From contig NZ_CP097127.1 in NCBI RefSeq assembly GCF_023330665.1, positions 1,550,001 to 1,614,000 on the forward strand: 64,000 bases of DNA, written 5' to 3'. Below are positions 18,550 to 28,152 of this stretch, piece after piece (the first letter of the stretch is position 1; each line of letters opens with the position of its first letter). The notes under the pieces are model-generated. The model was not told the origin of the DNA and did no database searches. It saw only the letters and a list, made by a program, of their open reading frames with translations. The translations under genes were made by a program, and so were the position numbers. This DNA comes from Conexibacter sp. S30A1. Its GTDB lineage: Bacteria; Actinomycetota; Thermoleophilia; Solirubrobacterales; Solirubrobacteraceae.

Positions 18550-19490
18550 CGCGTAACCGCAGCTCGCGGTGCGAATCGGTCAGCGAGCTCATCGAGCTGC
18601 TCCAGGAGAGGCCGGATCCTCTGCACACGCTCCTCTCCCTCCCCACCAAGGCTCGTGAACTTCGTAAGCGGCGGACGCACATCTCCAACTGGGTATCCGA
18701 CCAGAGCAGCCAGCGCCTTTGAGTAGCACTGATGCCCATAGGTAGGATGGCCTGCAGCGATGATCGCGTTGACTTCGTCGAGCTTGCGCTGGATCTGCTG
18801 GGCCTCTTCGACTCTGCCGGCGGTGAGCAGGTCCCAGATCACCGATGACGCCCGTGGAGCGTAGTTTCCGAACGGGTTTACGTAGCCGACGGCGCCGAGC
18901 AGAAACGATTGGACGATGCGCTCACCCGCGAAGACCTGCATCACCCCGTCCGTCGCCTCGATCACGTCGTAGACACGGGCTACGTCAAGGCTCGCCTCTT
19001 TTATGTACCGCACGTTTTCAAGTGAGGCCGTGAGGCGCGCCACCAGCGCGGCCGACATGTCGACGTTGCACGTGACCGGATTGTTGTAGAGCATGATTGG
19101 CACGGTCACGGCCTCAGAGATCGCCCTGTAATAATCGAATATCTCATCCTCCGTGGGCGTGTAATAGTACGGTGGCACCACCATCAGGCCATCGGCGCCT
19201 AGCTCCTCGGCCTCACGGCTGTACCGGACCGCATTCGGCGTGTACGCGTTCATAGTTCCGACCAGCACCGGGACGCGGCCTCCAACGTGCTCCACGGTTG
19301 CCTTCACGAACTCGGTGCGCTCGGCATCCGATACGGCAAGGAACTCTCCGGTCGAACCAAGGATGATCAGTCCTGGCACACCGGAGGCGAGCTGCCAATC
19401 CAGGAAACGACGGTGGGCTTCCAGATCGATGGCGGCGCCGTCGTCGGTGAACGGCGTGATCGTCACCGTATAACTACCCCGGAATGTCAT
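18546..19490 (-). CDS. DapA/NAL-family lyase or deaminase
   Basis: A 314-residue class-I aldolase-fold protein. GSTGEFLAVS fits the substrate-carboxylate motif, VPPYYYTPTEDEIFDYY contains the conserved tyrosine, and the Schiff-base lysine is in VRYIKEAS. The family includes dihydrodipicolinate synthase, N-acetylneuraminate lyase, 2-keto-3-deoxy sugar aldolases and the pyrroline-4-hydroxy-2-carboxylate deaminase of hydroxyproline breakdown. Context (amino-acid importer, D-amino-acid-type oxidase) favours a catabolic lyase or deaminase over lysine synthesis. The ATG at 19490, with AAGGAG five bases away, is preferred to the adjacent TTG. Confidence 0.8.
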   Translation of the reverse strand: MTFRGSYTVTITPFTDDGAAIDLEAHRRFLDWQLASGVPGLIILGSTGEFLAVSDAERTEFVKATVEHVGGRVPVLVGTMNAYTPNAVRYSREAEELGADGLMVVPPYYYTPTEDEIFDYYRAISEAVTVPIMLYNNPVTCNVDMSAALVARLTASLENVRYIKEASLDVARVYDVIEATDGVMQVFAGERIVQSFLLGAVGYVNPFGNYAPRASSVIWDLLTAGRVEEAQQIQRKLDEVNAIIAAGHPTYGHQCYSKALAALVGYPVGDVRPPLTKFTSLGGEGEERVQRIRPLLEQLDELADRFAPRAAVTR

Positions 19491-19565
19491 CAAGGCTCCT
19501 TATGGCCGATAGTTTGATTGAGAAGGCGATAGTGGGCTGAAGATCGGAGACCCAACGAGACGGCC

Positions 19566-20348
19566 TCACAGGAGACGCGCGAGAAAACGCTTGGTTCGCT
19601 CGTGACTCGGGGCCGTAAGGACTTGGCTGGGCGGGCCCTGCTCGACGATCACGCCGCCATCCATGAACACCACTCGGTCGGCTACGTCCCGCGCAAACGT
19701 CATCTCATGTGTGGCCACCAGCATTGTCATCCCCTCATGGGCGAGTTTGCGCATTACGTCCAGGACTTCCCCAACGATCTCTGGATCAAGTGCCGAGGTG
19801 GGTTCGTCAAACAGCATGAGTTTCGGCGACATCGCCAGCGCCCTGGCAATTGCCACGCGCTGCTTCTGGCCGCCAGACAACTGGCGGGGGTAGGCGTGTG
19901 CCTTTTCGGCTAGGCCAACGCTCTCTAGGAGTCTGCCCGCGATGGCGCGTGCTTCGTGCTTCGACATACCCGCTACCTGGATCGGTGCTTCGGTCACGTT
20001 CTCCAGCGCCGTCTTGTGATCGAACAGGTTGAAGTGCTGGAAGACCATGCCGATGGCAGCTCGCTGTGCGGCAAGCTCGCGCGGTGGGAGTGGGACGAGC
20101 CGACCGCGGCGGGTGTACTGCCCGAGCAGCTCTCCCTGCAGGATCGCGCGCCCTTCGGTGGGCACCTCCAGGTGGTTGACGCAGCGCAGCAGGGTCGTCT
20201 TGCCTGAGCCCGAGGGGCCGATAAGACAGACCACCTCGCGCGCTGCGAGCTCCAGGTCGACGCCGCGCAGTACGTGGTTGTCGCCAAAGCGCTTATGGAT
20301 GCCGCAGAGGCGAAGCAGTGGCTGTTCGGTCGCGGAGTGCGCGCTCAC
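19566..20348 (-). CDS. Amino-acid ABC transporter ATP-binding protein
   Basis: A 260-residue ATPase of the GlnQ/HisP type. Walker [10 protein letters not shown] is at residues 44-52, the signature LSGGQKQR and Walker [15 protein letters not shown] follow, and [10 protein letters not shown] holds the switch histidine. The insert around [14 protein letters not shown] between Walker A and the Q-loop is of the length seen in HisP-like proteins. ATGA overlap with the permease gene. The gap of 75 bp to the DapA-like gene shows no terminator-like hairpin. Confidence 0.9.
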   Translation of the reverse strand: MSAHSATEQPLLRLCGIHKRFGDNHVLRGVDLELAAREVVCLIGPSGSGKTTLLRCVNHLEVPTEGRAILQGELLGQYTRRGRLVPLPPRELAAQRAAIGMVFQHFNLFDHKTALENVTEAPIQVAGMSKHEARAIAGRLLESVGLAEKAHAYPRQLSGGQKQRVAIARALAMSPKLMLFDEPTSALDPEIVGEVLDVMRKLAHEGMTMLVATHEMTFARDVADRVVFMDGGVIVEQGPPSQVLTAPSHERTKRFLARLL

Positions 20349-21373
20349 GAGCCTAATCCCGAGCGTTGACCGGCTTGCGCAGCAGCCGCTACATCGCTTG
20401 CGGAGCCCATCCTTGCCCCCGGGCGAAGGATTGAGGTCAGATTGCGCCCGAACCGCGTCCTGAAGCGTGGCGGCGGCGTGCGCGTCGACCCGCGATCAAA
20501 GTGGCGCTCCAAATAGTACTGCCCGACTGAAGCTACGGTGGTCATCGCCAGGTACCAGATACAGACCACCACTAGGAGGGGAATCGTGTTGAACTGCGCG
20601 GAGTAGATGAGTTGGGCTTGGTAGAGCAACTCCTTCATCGAGATGACGCTGACCAGGCTGGAGTCCTTCAACAGTGCAATGGCATTGTTCCCGGTTGGAG
20701 GGATTACCACCGGCATCGCCTGGGGTAGGATGATGCGCCGCATCGCACGCCTGCGGGTCATGCCCAGCGCAAGTGAAGCCTCCATTTGACCTTCGTCCAC
20801 TGACAGGATCCCGGCCCGCACGATCTCACACATGTAGGCGCCCTGGTTGAGTCCCAACGCCAGGACCGCCGCACTCGTGACCGTTATCAGCGAGTTGGTG
20901 TTCCACGAAAAGAACGTCGGCCCTCCAAACGGAATGCCAACCGTGATCCGCTGGATGAATGATGCGAGGTTGTAGAGAAAGATGATCTGGACGAGTAGCG
21001 GCGTCCCACGAAAGAACCACAGATACGCCGATGCCGCGGCATTCATGACCGTACTCGGAGAAAGCCGCATGAGCGCCAGGACTACCCCGATGCCAATGCC
21101 GATTGCCATGCCTGCAACTGTGAGTTCGAGTGTGGTCAGGGCTCCTGCGAGAATTGCGCCGAAGGTCAGGTAATGAGCGACGGTCCCCCACTCGATCGTC
21201 TTGGAGGTGACAAGGATCCGCACCACGTCAACCATGACCACCAGAACCACAGCGCGTGCCATCCATTTCAGCACCATCAAGAGCACGCCTGCGGGCGTGT
21301 TCTTGGGCCGACGCTCGACGTGACCGTCGAGCGTCGGCACCAAGGCCTGCGAGTTAGAAGCGGAGTCGTCCAT
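20345..21373 (-). CDS. Amino-acid ABC transporter permease
   Basis: A 342-residue permease, longer than usual because of about 60 residues before the core and a basic C-terminal tail. The docking loop [29 protein letters not shown] is diagnostic of the His/Glu/Gln/Arg family; periplasmic ligand release is coupled to ATPase closure through this loop. Several hydrophobic spans are visible from about residue 30 on. It sits between the binding protein (57 bp upstream) and the ATPase (ATGA overlap). Its substrate should match that of the HcnC/DapA genes downstream. Confidence 0.88.
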   Translation of the reverse strand: MDDSASNSQALVPTLDGHVERRPKNTPAGVLLMVLKWMARAVVLVVMVDVVRILVTSKTIEWGTVAHYLTFGAILAGALTTLELTVAGMAIGIGIGVVLALMRLSPSTVMNAAASAYLWFFRGTPLLVQIIFLYNLASFIQRITVGIPFGGPTFFSWNTNSLITVTSAAVLALGLNQGAYMCEIVRAGILSVDEGQMEASLALGMTRRRAMRRIILPQAMPVVIPPTGNNAIALLKDSSLVSVISMKELLYQAQLIYSAQFNTIPLLVVVCIWYLAMTTVASVGQYYLERHFDRGSTRTPPPRFRTRFGRNLTSILRPGARMGSASDVAAAAQAGQRSGLGS

Positions 21374-21430
21374 CGTCGATGGCTTCTAGCCCACGACTGA
21401 GGGTTTCCCTAGCTCCTTGGGCTTTGTGTT

Positions 21431-22372
21431 CTAGCGGTAGATGGTCGCGTGCTTGACCAAGCCGTACGTGATCGACCACTTCTTCATGATCGCCTTGTAC
21501 GCGCCGGACCGGATCAGCGCGTTCATCGCGTTCGCAATCGGCTTGCTGAGGCCAAGTCCCTTGGTCACGCCGGCACCCTCGGGGACCGGATCGAAGTTCA
21601 GGGGCTGTAGCACGAACTGGTGCGCAGTCTTCTGAATCAGGTACGACAACTGATCTTCGGATGAGGAGTAGACCTGTACCCGGCCGCTGCTCACAGCCAG
21701 CTCCGCCGCTGAGTCAGAGGGGAACGACTGGACTTTCACGGCCGGCTTGCCGAACCGCTTGCAATTGATCGACTCAATCTGCTGAATGAAGGCGGAACCC
21801 TCAATCACGGCGACCGTGTGGCCGCAGAGATCAGCCGGCTTCCTGATCTTGATCGAGCTGCCCTTCTTGACCGCAAAGCCAGTGCCGACGTTGTAGTAGG
21901 TGATGATGTCGATCTGCTTCAACCTCGCCGGCGTCTGGATGAAGGAGGTAAACGACGTGTTGTACCGTCCGTTCTGCAAGCCGGGAACGAACTCCTCGAA
22001 GTTAGCGGACGTCGTCAGCTTCCACTTCAAGCCCAACTCCGCGGCGACAGCGCGGCCCAAGTCGATCTCCCAGCCGACATTGACGCCGTTTATGACCTGC
22101 TCATCCGGAGGCGCATTGTTGTAGGTGATGTCTTCGAGGCCGACGGCCCGAACCTTTTTTGGCACGCTCGCCGCCAGCCGAGCGTTGGTCGTAATCTTGT
22201 GGCCAGCAATAGTTACGCTGTAATGCGCTGCCTTCGCGTGGGCAGCGGTAGCCCCGAAAGCCATTGTCGCTAGAGCCACGCCTGCCAGTGCCGCGACTCT
22301 CGCTCCTGCGCCTCCAGCCGTTCGGCTACGGCACACCGTCCAGTCGTGCGCTTGACCCTGTCGATCCTCCAT
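21431..22372 (-). CDS. ABC transporter substrate-binding protein, amino-acid type
   Basis: A 313-residue family-3 solute receptor and first gene of the second importer operon. The ATG at 22372 is set by AAAGGAGG seven bases upstream; the frame itself is open further. The N-terminus has a Sec signal (basic residues, then VAALAGVALATMAFG and an AHA-K cleavage site), without a lipobox cysteine, so the protein is predicted secreted. The mature part shows WEIDLGRAVAAELG and the FVPGLQNGRYNTSFTSF region typical of polar amino-acid receptors. It differs from the lipoprotein receptor at 1115 in anchoring. Confidence 0.85.
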   Translation of the reverse strand: MEDRQGQAHDWTVCRSRTAGGAGARVAALAGVALATMAFGATAAHAKAAHYSVTIAGHKITTNARLAASVPKKVRAVGLEDITYNNAPPDEQVINGVNVGWEIDLGRAVAAELGLKWKLTTSANFEEFVPGLQNGRYNTSFTSFIQTPARLKQIDIITYYNVGTGFAVKKGSSIKIRKPADLCGHTVAVIEGSAFIQQIESINCKRFGKPAVKVQSFPSDSAAELAVSSGRVQVYSSSEDQLSYLIQKTAHQFVLQPLNFDPVPEGAGVTKGLGLSKPIANAMNALIRSGAYKAIMKKWSITYGLVKHATIYR

Positions 22373-23176
22373 TAGCACTCCTCCTTTCAGGGGCGCTTGG
22401 CCCCTCCAAATAGCGCGGTCGCCTCTCTTCCCTGCGACCCGTACCCGGGCTGCTGCCCGATCTTCCGCTATGCTCGCATACCGAGCGTCTGGACGCAAGA
22501 CGAGCGCTGAGGATTCTTGGCCTTCGGCTCTGCGTGTCGTTGCCGATGAGAGAGGGACAGCACCAAATTGGAAGGAATCGGGAGAGATTGCCGACCAAGC
22601 CAACATCAGCCGCTGTCGCTGGTGTACGGTGGCCACGGCTGCACCCGCCCGGAAAGCCCACTTTTGGTTGAGCTGCGGGAGAGCGTGGCCCCCTCCCACA
22701 CCGGGGCCCTCAAGTGCGGGTGGGGAGGCCGCTCACCCGCGGGCGGATCATGATTGGCTCGTTAGAAACTCGTAGAGGGCCACAGCTTGGTCGATCTTAA
22801 GCCGAGGGCGAATCGAACCACGCTGGCGATCGCGCAAGCACTCCCGAGACCACCGTCTCGATGTTCGGAGGCCCGCGGGCGCGCTCGAAGTAACTTTGAA
22901 TATTCCGTTCGCCTGAGCTTGGAGGTTCGCGCCCTGAGAACTCGCGCGCGCGGGCGCCGACGACCGGTGCCAGGAGCCGCGAAGGCACTCAGGATTTCTG
23001 GCAAGATTTGCCGCTCCTACTTAGTTTGGCCGCCTGAACGGACGAGCCATTGGATCCGCGCTGTAGTCGGCCACGACCACGACGGGGCGTGCAGTTCAGT
23101 CTGCCGTGGGGAACCGCAAACCAGGTTCGAGGAAGCTGCTTGCGATGTCATGCCGTTCAACATAAGAGGAGAGCTG
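22373..23176. other. Intergenic stretch upstream of the cyclase gene
   Basis: About 800 bp between two divergent genes. It must hold the promoters of the second importer operon and of the cyclase gene. The open frames here lack recognisable domains and conflict with the well-supported starts at 22372 and 23177, so no gene is called. No hairpin or repeat stood out. Confidence 0.4.
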
Positions 23177-23815
23177 ATGAATGTCGTCGACCTGACCCAT
23201 GCCTACGGAAACGAGATGCCCGTCTACCCCGGGTTGGCGTCACCGAGCTTCCGTGACCTCGCCCAGGTCGAGAGCGACGGCTACGCGATTTCCGAGTGGC
23301 GCTTCGTCAATCACACCGGAACACACATCGACGCCCCCTCGCACCTGGTCGCCGGGGGGAACAGCCTGGACGCGATTCCGCTCGACCGGCTCGTGACCGA
23401 GGCGGTCACGATCGACGTTTCTCACCGCTCCCCAGGAGCGATCTCGCGAGCAGAGCTTGAGCCACTAGCCAGCGCAGTGATGGACGGGGATGTCGTCCTC
23501 TTGCACTCAGACAACGCGCGGCGCTACGGCACCGAAGCCTATTGGACCGGGTGGAGCTTCCCTGACGAGCATGCGTCTCAGTTCCTGATCGATCTTGGCG
23601 TGTCCGCGATCGGCTTCGATGGCCCGTCGGCCGACCCCGTCGACTCCACTACGTTCCCACTGCATCACCTGTGGCTCGGCGCCGGCCGGCTGATTCTGGA
23701 GAACCTCACCAACCTCGGTGAGCTTCCACCACGCACTCGGATCGTCATAGCTCCGATGAAAGTGATTGGTGCGAACGGGTCCCCCGTGCGCGTATTTGCG
23801 CTGCCCGAAGGATGA
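23177..23815 (+). CDS. Cyclase / kynurenine-formamidase-like metal hydrolase
   Basis: A 212-residue protein of the cyclase (PF04199) family. The metal-binding motif HTGTHIDAPSH is at about residues 41-51, preceded by DLTHAYGNEMPVYPG. GFDGPSADP in the second half is also conserved. Members hydrolyse amides such as N-formylkynurenine or cyclic compounds. The ATG at 23177 has AGAGGAGAG close upstream and gives the family length; longer starts add an unconserved basic region. It is convergent with the flavoprotein gene at 23928, and both may serve the substrate of the broken permease. Confidence 0.82.
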   Translation: MNVVDLTHAYGNEMPVYPGLASPSFRDLAQVESDGYAISEWRFVNHTGTHIDAPSHLVAGGNSLDAIPLDRLVTEAVTIDVSHRSPGAISRAELEPLASAVMDGDVVLLHSDNARRYGTEAYWTGWSFPDEHASQFLIDLGVSAIGFDGPSADPVDSTTFPLHHLWLGAGRLILENLTNLGELPPRTRIVIAPMKVIGANGSPVRVFALPEG

Positions 23816-23927
23816 GTCACGCCCGGTGCTCGGTAGCGCGGCGAACGTGGCCCCAGAAGCACGAAACGGCAACATGAGCGCCGCGCCGGGCGTAGGCGAC
23901 ACCGACCCGCCGGGTACACGTTTTCGC

Positions 23928-25565
23928 TCAGAAAGTCCCGCCGAGTGAGGCGCCGGCGGCGGCAGCAGCAGCCCCCAGCCCGGCAATACGGCCAAACGTG
24001 ATCGCTAATCCCACGGTGGCTCCCCCGGCCCAGTAGGCTTGGCCGGAAGGCGAGGCAACGCAGTTGCCGGCGGCGTAAAGTCCCGGTATCGGATCGCCGT
24101 CACTGCTGATGACCCGTGCCGCGCAGTCAATTACCGGCCCGCCCTTCGTGTCGAGCGTCCCTGGAGCTAGGATCATCGCGTAGTAGGGGCCAGTCGACTC
24201 GAACGGATACATCGTCGGGTGGCGATCATTCCCGGGGCGGGCCGGCCCGCTGAAGAACCGCTCGATTGCCTTCTCGCCGCGATGGAACTCCGGATCGGAG
24301 CCGGTGCGTGCGTAACTGTTGAAGCGTTCGACTGTCCGCTCGAGCTCGGCCCCGAACCCCTCTGCCAACCGTATGCCACCGGACGCCACTCCGAGCGCCA
24401 TAAGCCGCTCATCCAACGCGGCGGCGAGCTTCGTTAGTGTCGGCGCCTTGAGGATGTGACGCGCCTCGACGTCAACTGGGAGGATGGGGTTGCCCGAAGA
24501 ATTGTCCCCGTAGAATCGCGCCGTCGCGTGGTCGTAGATCAGGAAGAGGCGCGCATTCGGGTAGCCGCCGTATGCTCCGTCCCATTCGAAGAAGGCCTGC
24601 GTTAGGTCGTTGTACATCGCCTTCTCGTTCACGACTCGGCGTCCTTCACGGTTAACAATGATCGCGCTGTCCCCGTGTACCTCAGTGATACTCGCGTTGG
24701 TGCGCGCTTGCTCGGGCGTCAGAGCCTGCTCAAGTTGTATCGGCGCCATCCAAGCGCACCCCATGTTGGCCAAGCGGGCGCCGACGGCGCCGGCGATTGA
24801 TACGAAGTCCCCCTCGTTCGACGGCGCGGCCGCGCCATGCAGCAATGGGGCCGCAAAGCTCCGTAGCATTAACTCGCGGTTATGAGTGAAGCCGCCGCTC
24901 GCGAACACCACGCCACCGCGGGCTCGGAAGATCCGCTCCTGACCGCGCTCGTCCGCGACCACACCTACGGCGCGCCCATTTTCCATGACCAGACGCACGG
25001 CCCGGCATCCGGTGCGGACAGCAATGCCGCGCGACCGGACCGCGCGCTCGAGGTCCTCGACAAACTCAAACCCGGTTCCGCCGGTCGGGCTTGAGCGTGG
25101 CCGGGGCATTACCACGCGCCCGTAGGGCGTCTCGTCTTCGGCAAGCTCTGCGTAGTAGTCAGGGATGTCCGGCCGGTGATGCGGCTGCAGTGCTCGCATC
25201 CGAACAAGAAGCTCCATGGCGTCGCAGGCCTCGTCGTAGAACGTCTCGATCAGCCGAAACTCGTCCGAAGGCAGGCCGAGATGAGTGGACTCGGCGTCGT
25301 ATACGTGCGGACGCGCGAGGCGTGCCATATACCTCAACGCGGCAGGCTTCGGATCACTGAGGCCACTGTCCCGCAGGAGCGGGTTGTTTGGGATCCAGAT
25401 CCAGACGCCTGCTTTGCGCGTAGTCCCGCCGACTTGCTCTGCTTTCTCGAGCATCATGACTGATGCGCCGCGCTCGTGAGCGGCGAGCGCGGCCGTGAAT
25501 CCGGCCGCACCGCAGCCCACTACGACAACGTCGGCGGCGCCTTGCTCCGTGCTACAGGGTGGCAT
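23928..25565 (-). CDS. FAD-dependent dehydrogenase (fumarate reductase / 3-ketosteroid-delta1-dehydrogenase family)
   Basis: A 545-residue flavoprotein. The N-terminal VVVGCGAAGFTAALAAHERGASVMMLEK-type FAD site (about residues 13-40) is followed by GGTTRKAGVW. The C-terminus has GLYAAGNCVASPSGQAYWAGGATVG, typical of the FAD_binding_2 group that includes KstD and fumarate reductases. It probably desaturates or reduces a C-C bond. It overlaps the end of the permease gene by 14 bp, so it was the second gene of a permease-flavoprotein operon; the IS insertions upstream may have reduced its expression. Confidence 0.83.
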   Translation of the reverse strand: MPPCSTEQGAADVVVVGCGAAGFTAALAAHERGASVMMLEKAEQVGGTTRKAGVWIWIPNNPLLRDSGLSDPKPAALRYMARLARPHVYDAESTHLGLPSDEFRLIETFYDEACDAMELLVRMRALQPHHRPDIPDYYAELAEDETPYGRVVMPRPRSSPTGGTGFEFVEDLERAVRSRGIAVRTGCRAVRLVMENGRAVGVVADERGQERIFRARGGVVFASGGFTHNRELMLRSFAAPLLHGAAAPSNEGDFVSIAGAVGARLANMGCAWMAPIQLEQALTPEQARTNASITEVHGDSAIIVNREGRRVVNEKAMYNDLTQAFFEWDGAYGGYPNARLFLIYDHATARFYGDNSSGNPILPVDVEARHILKAPTLTKLAAALDERLMALGVASGGIRLAEGFGAELERTVERFNSYARTGSDPEFHRGEKAIERFFSGPARPGNDRHPTMYPFESTGPYYAMILAPGTLDTKGGPVIDCAARVISSDGDPIPGLYAAGNCVASPSGQAYWAGGATVGLAITFGRIAGLGAAAAAAGASLGGTF

Positions 25566-26553
25566 CGCCCGCAGGCACTACATCCGTCAGCGATTGCTCT
25601 TTGCTCTCCGTGGCAGCGCTCACGAAATCCAACCCGCTGCCTCGCCGCTTTAGCGCCCAAGCGCCCAAGAGCACTAGCAGCAAAACGGCGCCGACCAGAT
25701 AGGGCTCAAGGCTGAACGGAAATGGCGGACGAGGGAACAACGAGGCGTAGAACGCGTAGCCGAGCAGCACCAGCGCGATGACTGGGACGACCGCTGACGC
25801 CATCCTCACCAATCCTGAGCGGGTCACGGCCCAGGCTCGCTCGCGGCGGTCCACGAGGATCCCGATGGCAAGCAGCCCGTAGATGAGAATCAGGCCTAGC
25901 GTGTTGGCGCCAGCTAGGACACCGATCATGGTGGTGACGTTGGTCCCCTCGCCGACCGCCCCTGCTAGCACCAACGCAACGAGAGAGGCAAACACGATCC
26001 CTATAAACGGCGTCCCAAACCGTGCATGCCGACGCGCAAACACGCCCGGCGCCTGCTTGTGGCTTCCGATCTCGAACAGGATCCGTGAAGTCAAGGACAT
26101 GAGGCCAAGGCCGGACGAGAAGGCACTGACTACGACCATGGCGTCGACTATCTGAGCCCAAGCCGAGCCTGCGTATAGGCCAACGATGGTGTCAAGCGGC
26201 GCCGCGTCCGCCGCCCATCTTGAGGAGTGGGTCACGCCGTACCCGACAGAGAGCGCATAGGTACAAAGGATGAAGAACAGCGCCGCGCCGATGAGCGAGA
26301 AAACGATCGCACGTGGTATCACGCGCGCCGGGTCACGGCTATCACGTCCTAGGGCCGCCGCAGCCTCGAAGCCGGCGAAACCCGCAAACCCATAGATCAT
26401 CCCGTACCCGATCCCTGACAGGCCCTTAGGCGAGAGCGAGGGATCAAAGGGCTTCCAGGACAGTCCGTTCGCCCCGCCCTTGGCCAGAACGTAGACCATC
26501 AAACCTCCCAACGTCGCCATCGAAACCAGCTCGAGCACGACGAGCAGCCGAAC
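25552..26553 (-). pseudogene. APC-family amino-acid permease, C-terminal part (gene broken by two insertion sequences)
   Basis: The C-terminal two thirds of an amino acid-polyamine-organocation permease: several long hydrophobic segments, with GYGMIYGFAGFAGFEAAAALG (quoted in part from residue 40 on) matching the family core. The true gene began at 30140. Removing the IS256 element (26554-28099) and the second element (28153-29727) with one copy of each target duplication gives 413+46+993 = 1452 nt, exactly 484 codons, with a continuous membrane-protein sequence. The present fragment has only a GTG (26538) to start from and probably makes no working transporter. Confidence 0.85.
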
Positions 26554-26597
26554 GGGATCGTCACAGGAACTGTGTAGGCATCAGCGAAGGAGATCGC

Positions 26598-28025
26598 ATG
26601 CCTACCACGACGAAGACCATGAGCAGTGATGTGTTGTTGGCCCAGCCCCCGTTCGGGGTGATGTCTCCCGCGCCTGGGTTGGGCGGGGAGGAGCGAAGCG
26701 ACGAGCCGCCCAACCCAGGCGCGGCGCGGCCGGTGCCGGGGCTCGAGGAGGCGGTCGAGCGCGCGATCGCGCGTCGGCGGGTCCGTTGCGCGGTTGGGGG
26801 CGTTGAGGAGTCCTTGATCTCCGACGAGGTGATCGACGAGCTGCTGGCTGGCGCCAGGACCGAGGAGGAGATCCTTGGGTCAGGCGGGGTTCTTGGCCGG
26901 CTGACTAAACGGCTGGTGGAGCGTGCGATGAACGCGGAGCTGACCTGCCATGTCGGCTATGAGCCCCACCAGGAGCCCGCTGGCGGCGCGGCCAACCAGC
27001 GCAACGGGACGAGCGTAAAGACGCTCGTGAGCGATCACGGCAAGATCGTGATCGACGCGCCCAGGGACCGGGCAGGCACGTTTGAGCCGCAGATCGTCAA
27101 GAAGCGTCAGCGGCGCCTTGCCGGGATCGATCAGAAGATCCTCGCGCTCTACAGCCGTGGCCTGTCGACCCGTGACATCGAGGGCTACATGCAAGAGCTC
27201 TACGGCACGGGTGTGAGCCGTGAGCTGATAAGCCGCGTGACCGACCAGGTCGCAGACGACGTGCGTGAGTGGGCCAAACGGCCGCTTGAGACGATCTACC
27301 CCGTCGTGTTTTTGGACTGCATGGTGCTCAAGATCCGTGATGGTGGCAGCGTCGGGCACAAAGCGCTCTACATAGCGCTCGGGATCACCCTGGACGGCGA
27401 CCGGGACGTGCTCGGCATGTGGTTTCAGGAGACGGAGGGCGCGAAGTTCTGGATGCAGGCGCTCAACGACCTGAAGACCCGTGGTGTGCGCGACATCCTG
27501 ATCTGCTGTGTCGACGGGCTCACAGGGTTCCCTGAGGCGATCGAGGCGATCTTCCCGAAGACCACGGTCCAGACATGCATCGTGCACATGATCCGCTCAA
27601 GTCTCAAATACGTGCCCAGACGCGACCGTGAGCAAGTCGCCCGCGACCTCAAACCGATCTACACCGCGATCAACGCCGAGCAGGCATGGGCCGCACTGGA
27701 GGCCTTCGATGAGAAGTGGGGAGCGCGCTTCCCGATCATCACCCGGCAGTGGACCGCCGCCTGGGAGCACATCACACCGTTCCTCGCCTTCCCCGCCGAG
27801 GTCCGCCGGATCATCTACACCACCAACGCGATCGAGGCGCTCAACCGGCAGCTACGCAAAGCCATCAAAACCAAGGGCAGCTTCCCCAACGAGGACTCAG
27901 CCCGCAAGCTCGTCTACCTCTGCCTCCAGAACGCCGTCCCGCAATGGACCCGCTGCCGGAACTGGACAGCCGCGCTGCTAGCGCTCAAGATCCACTTCGG
28001 TGACCGGATCCCGGACGCAAGCTGA
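26598..28025 (+). CDS. IS256-family transposase
   Basis: A 475-residue mutator-type DDE transposase. FLDCMVLKIRDGG holds the first aspartate, ICCVDGLTGFPEAIEAIFPKT the second, and the C-terminal YTTNAIEALNRQLRKAIKTKG contains the conserved glutamate. AAGGAG precedes the ATG at 26598. The first 50 residues are a proline-rich, unconserved extension that includes an in-frame palindromic insert (26671-26721). The catalytic region appears intact, so the element may still be active. Confidence 0.92.
   Translation: MPTTTKTMSSDVLLAQPPFGVMSPAPGLGGEERSDEPPNPGAARPVPGLEEAVERAIARRRVRCAVGGVEESLISDEVIDELLAGARTEEEILGSGGVLGRLTKRLVERAMNAELTCHVGYEPHQEPAGGAANQRNGTSVKTLVSDHGKIVIDAPRDRAGTFEPQIVKKRQRRLAGIDQKILALYSRGLSTRDIEGYMQELYGTGVSRELISRVTDQVADDVREWAKRPLETIYPVVFLDCMVLKIRDGGSVGHKALYIALGITLDGDRDVLGMWFQETEGAKFWMQALNDLKTRGVRDILICCVDGLTGFPEAIEAIFPKTTVQTCIVHMIRSSLKYVPRRDREQVARDLKPIYTAINAEQAWAALEAFDEKWGARFPIITRQWTAAWEHITPFLAFPAEVRRIIYTTNAIEALNRQLRKAIKTKGSFPNEDSARKLVYLCLQNAVPQWTRCRNWTAALLALKIHFGDRIPDAS
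26671..26721. repeat. In-frame palindromic insert within the IS256 transposase gene
   Basis: Two 16-bp perfectly complementary arms (26671-26686 and 26706-26721, beginning CGCCTGGG) surround a 19-base loop of the form GGAGGAGCGAAGCGACGAG. The unit is 51 bp, exactly 17 codons, so the reading frame is kept. It encodes a Gly/Glu/Pro-rich peptide (LGGEERSDEPPNPG). It resembles protein-coding palindromic repeat elements known from other bacteria, but whether it repeats elsewhere in this genome is unknown. Confidence 0.6.
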
Positions 28026-28099
28026 CCACCACCCATTGACACGACGAGAGTAACTGTTAACCTGAAGAAACCACGCTTACACAGTTAACGTGACGCCCT

Positions 28100-28152
28100 C
28101 AGCCGAACTGATGGTTTCACCCCGACGAAGTTAACCGTCGTGGCCAGGATCA
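28100..28152 (-). pseudogene. APC permease, short middle fragment between two insertion sequences
   Basis: This sliver between the two elements encodes, on the minus strand, the permease segment ATTVNFVGVKPSVRL. This is typical of the loop after the fourth or fifth membrane segment in APC transporters. It contains one copy of each target duplication: CAGCCGAAC at 28100-28108 and AGGATCA at 28146-28152. It joins the flanking fragments in frame when both elements are removed. Confidence 0.85.

Larger units (their letters stand above)
26554..28099 (+). mobile_element. IS256-family insertion sequence
   Basis: This 1546-bp element has imperfect terminal inverted repeats. The left end is GGGATCGTCACAGGAACTG and the right end, read inward, is AGGGCGTCACGTTAACTG; both continue TGTA-GC. 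The 9-bp sequence CAGCCGAAC occurs directly outside both ends (26545-26553 and 28100-28108), a clear target duplication. It carries one transposase gene and lies opposite in orientation to the permease it interrupts. Confidence 0.9.

Noticed and set aside
26880-27587. Minus-strand reading frame inside IS256
   Set aside because: It is the complement of the transposase catalytic core, a common artefact in GC-rich DNA.
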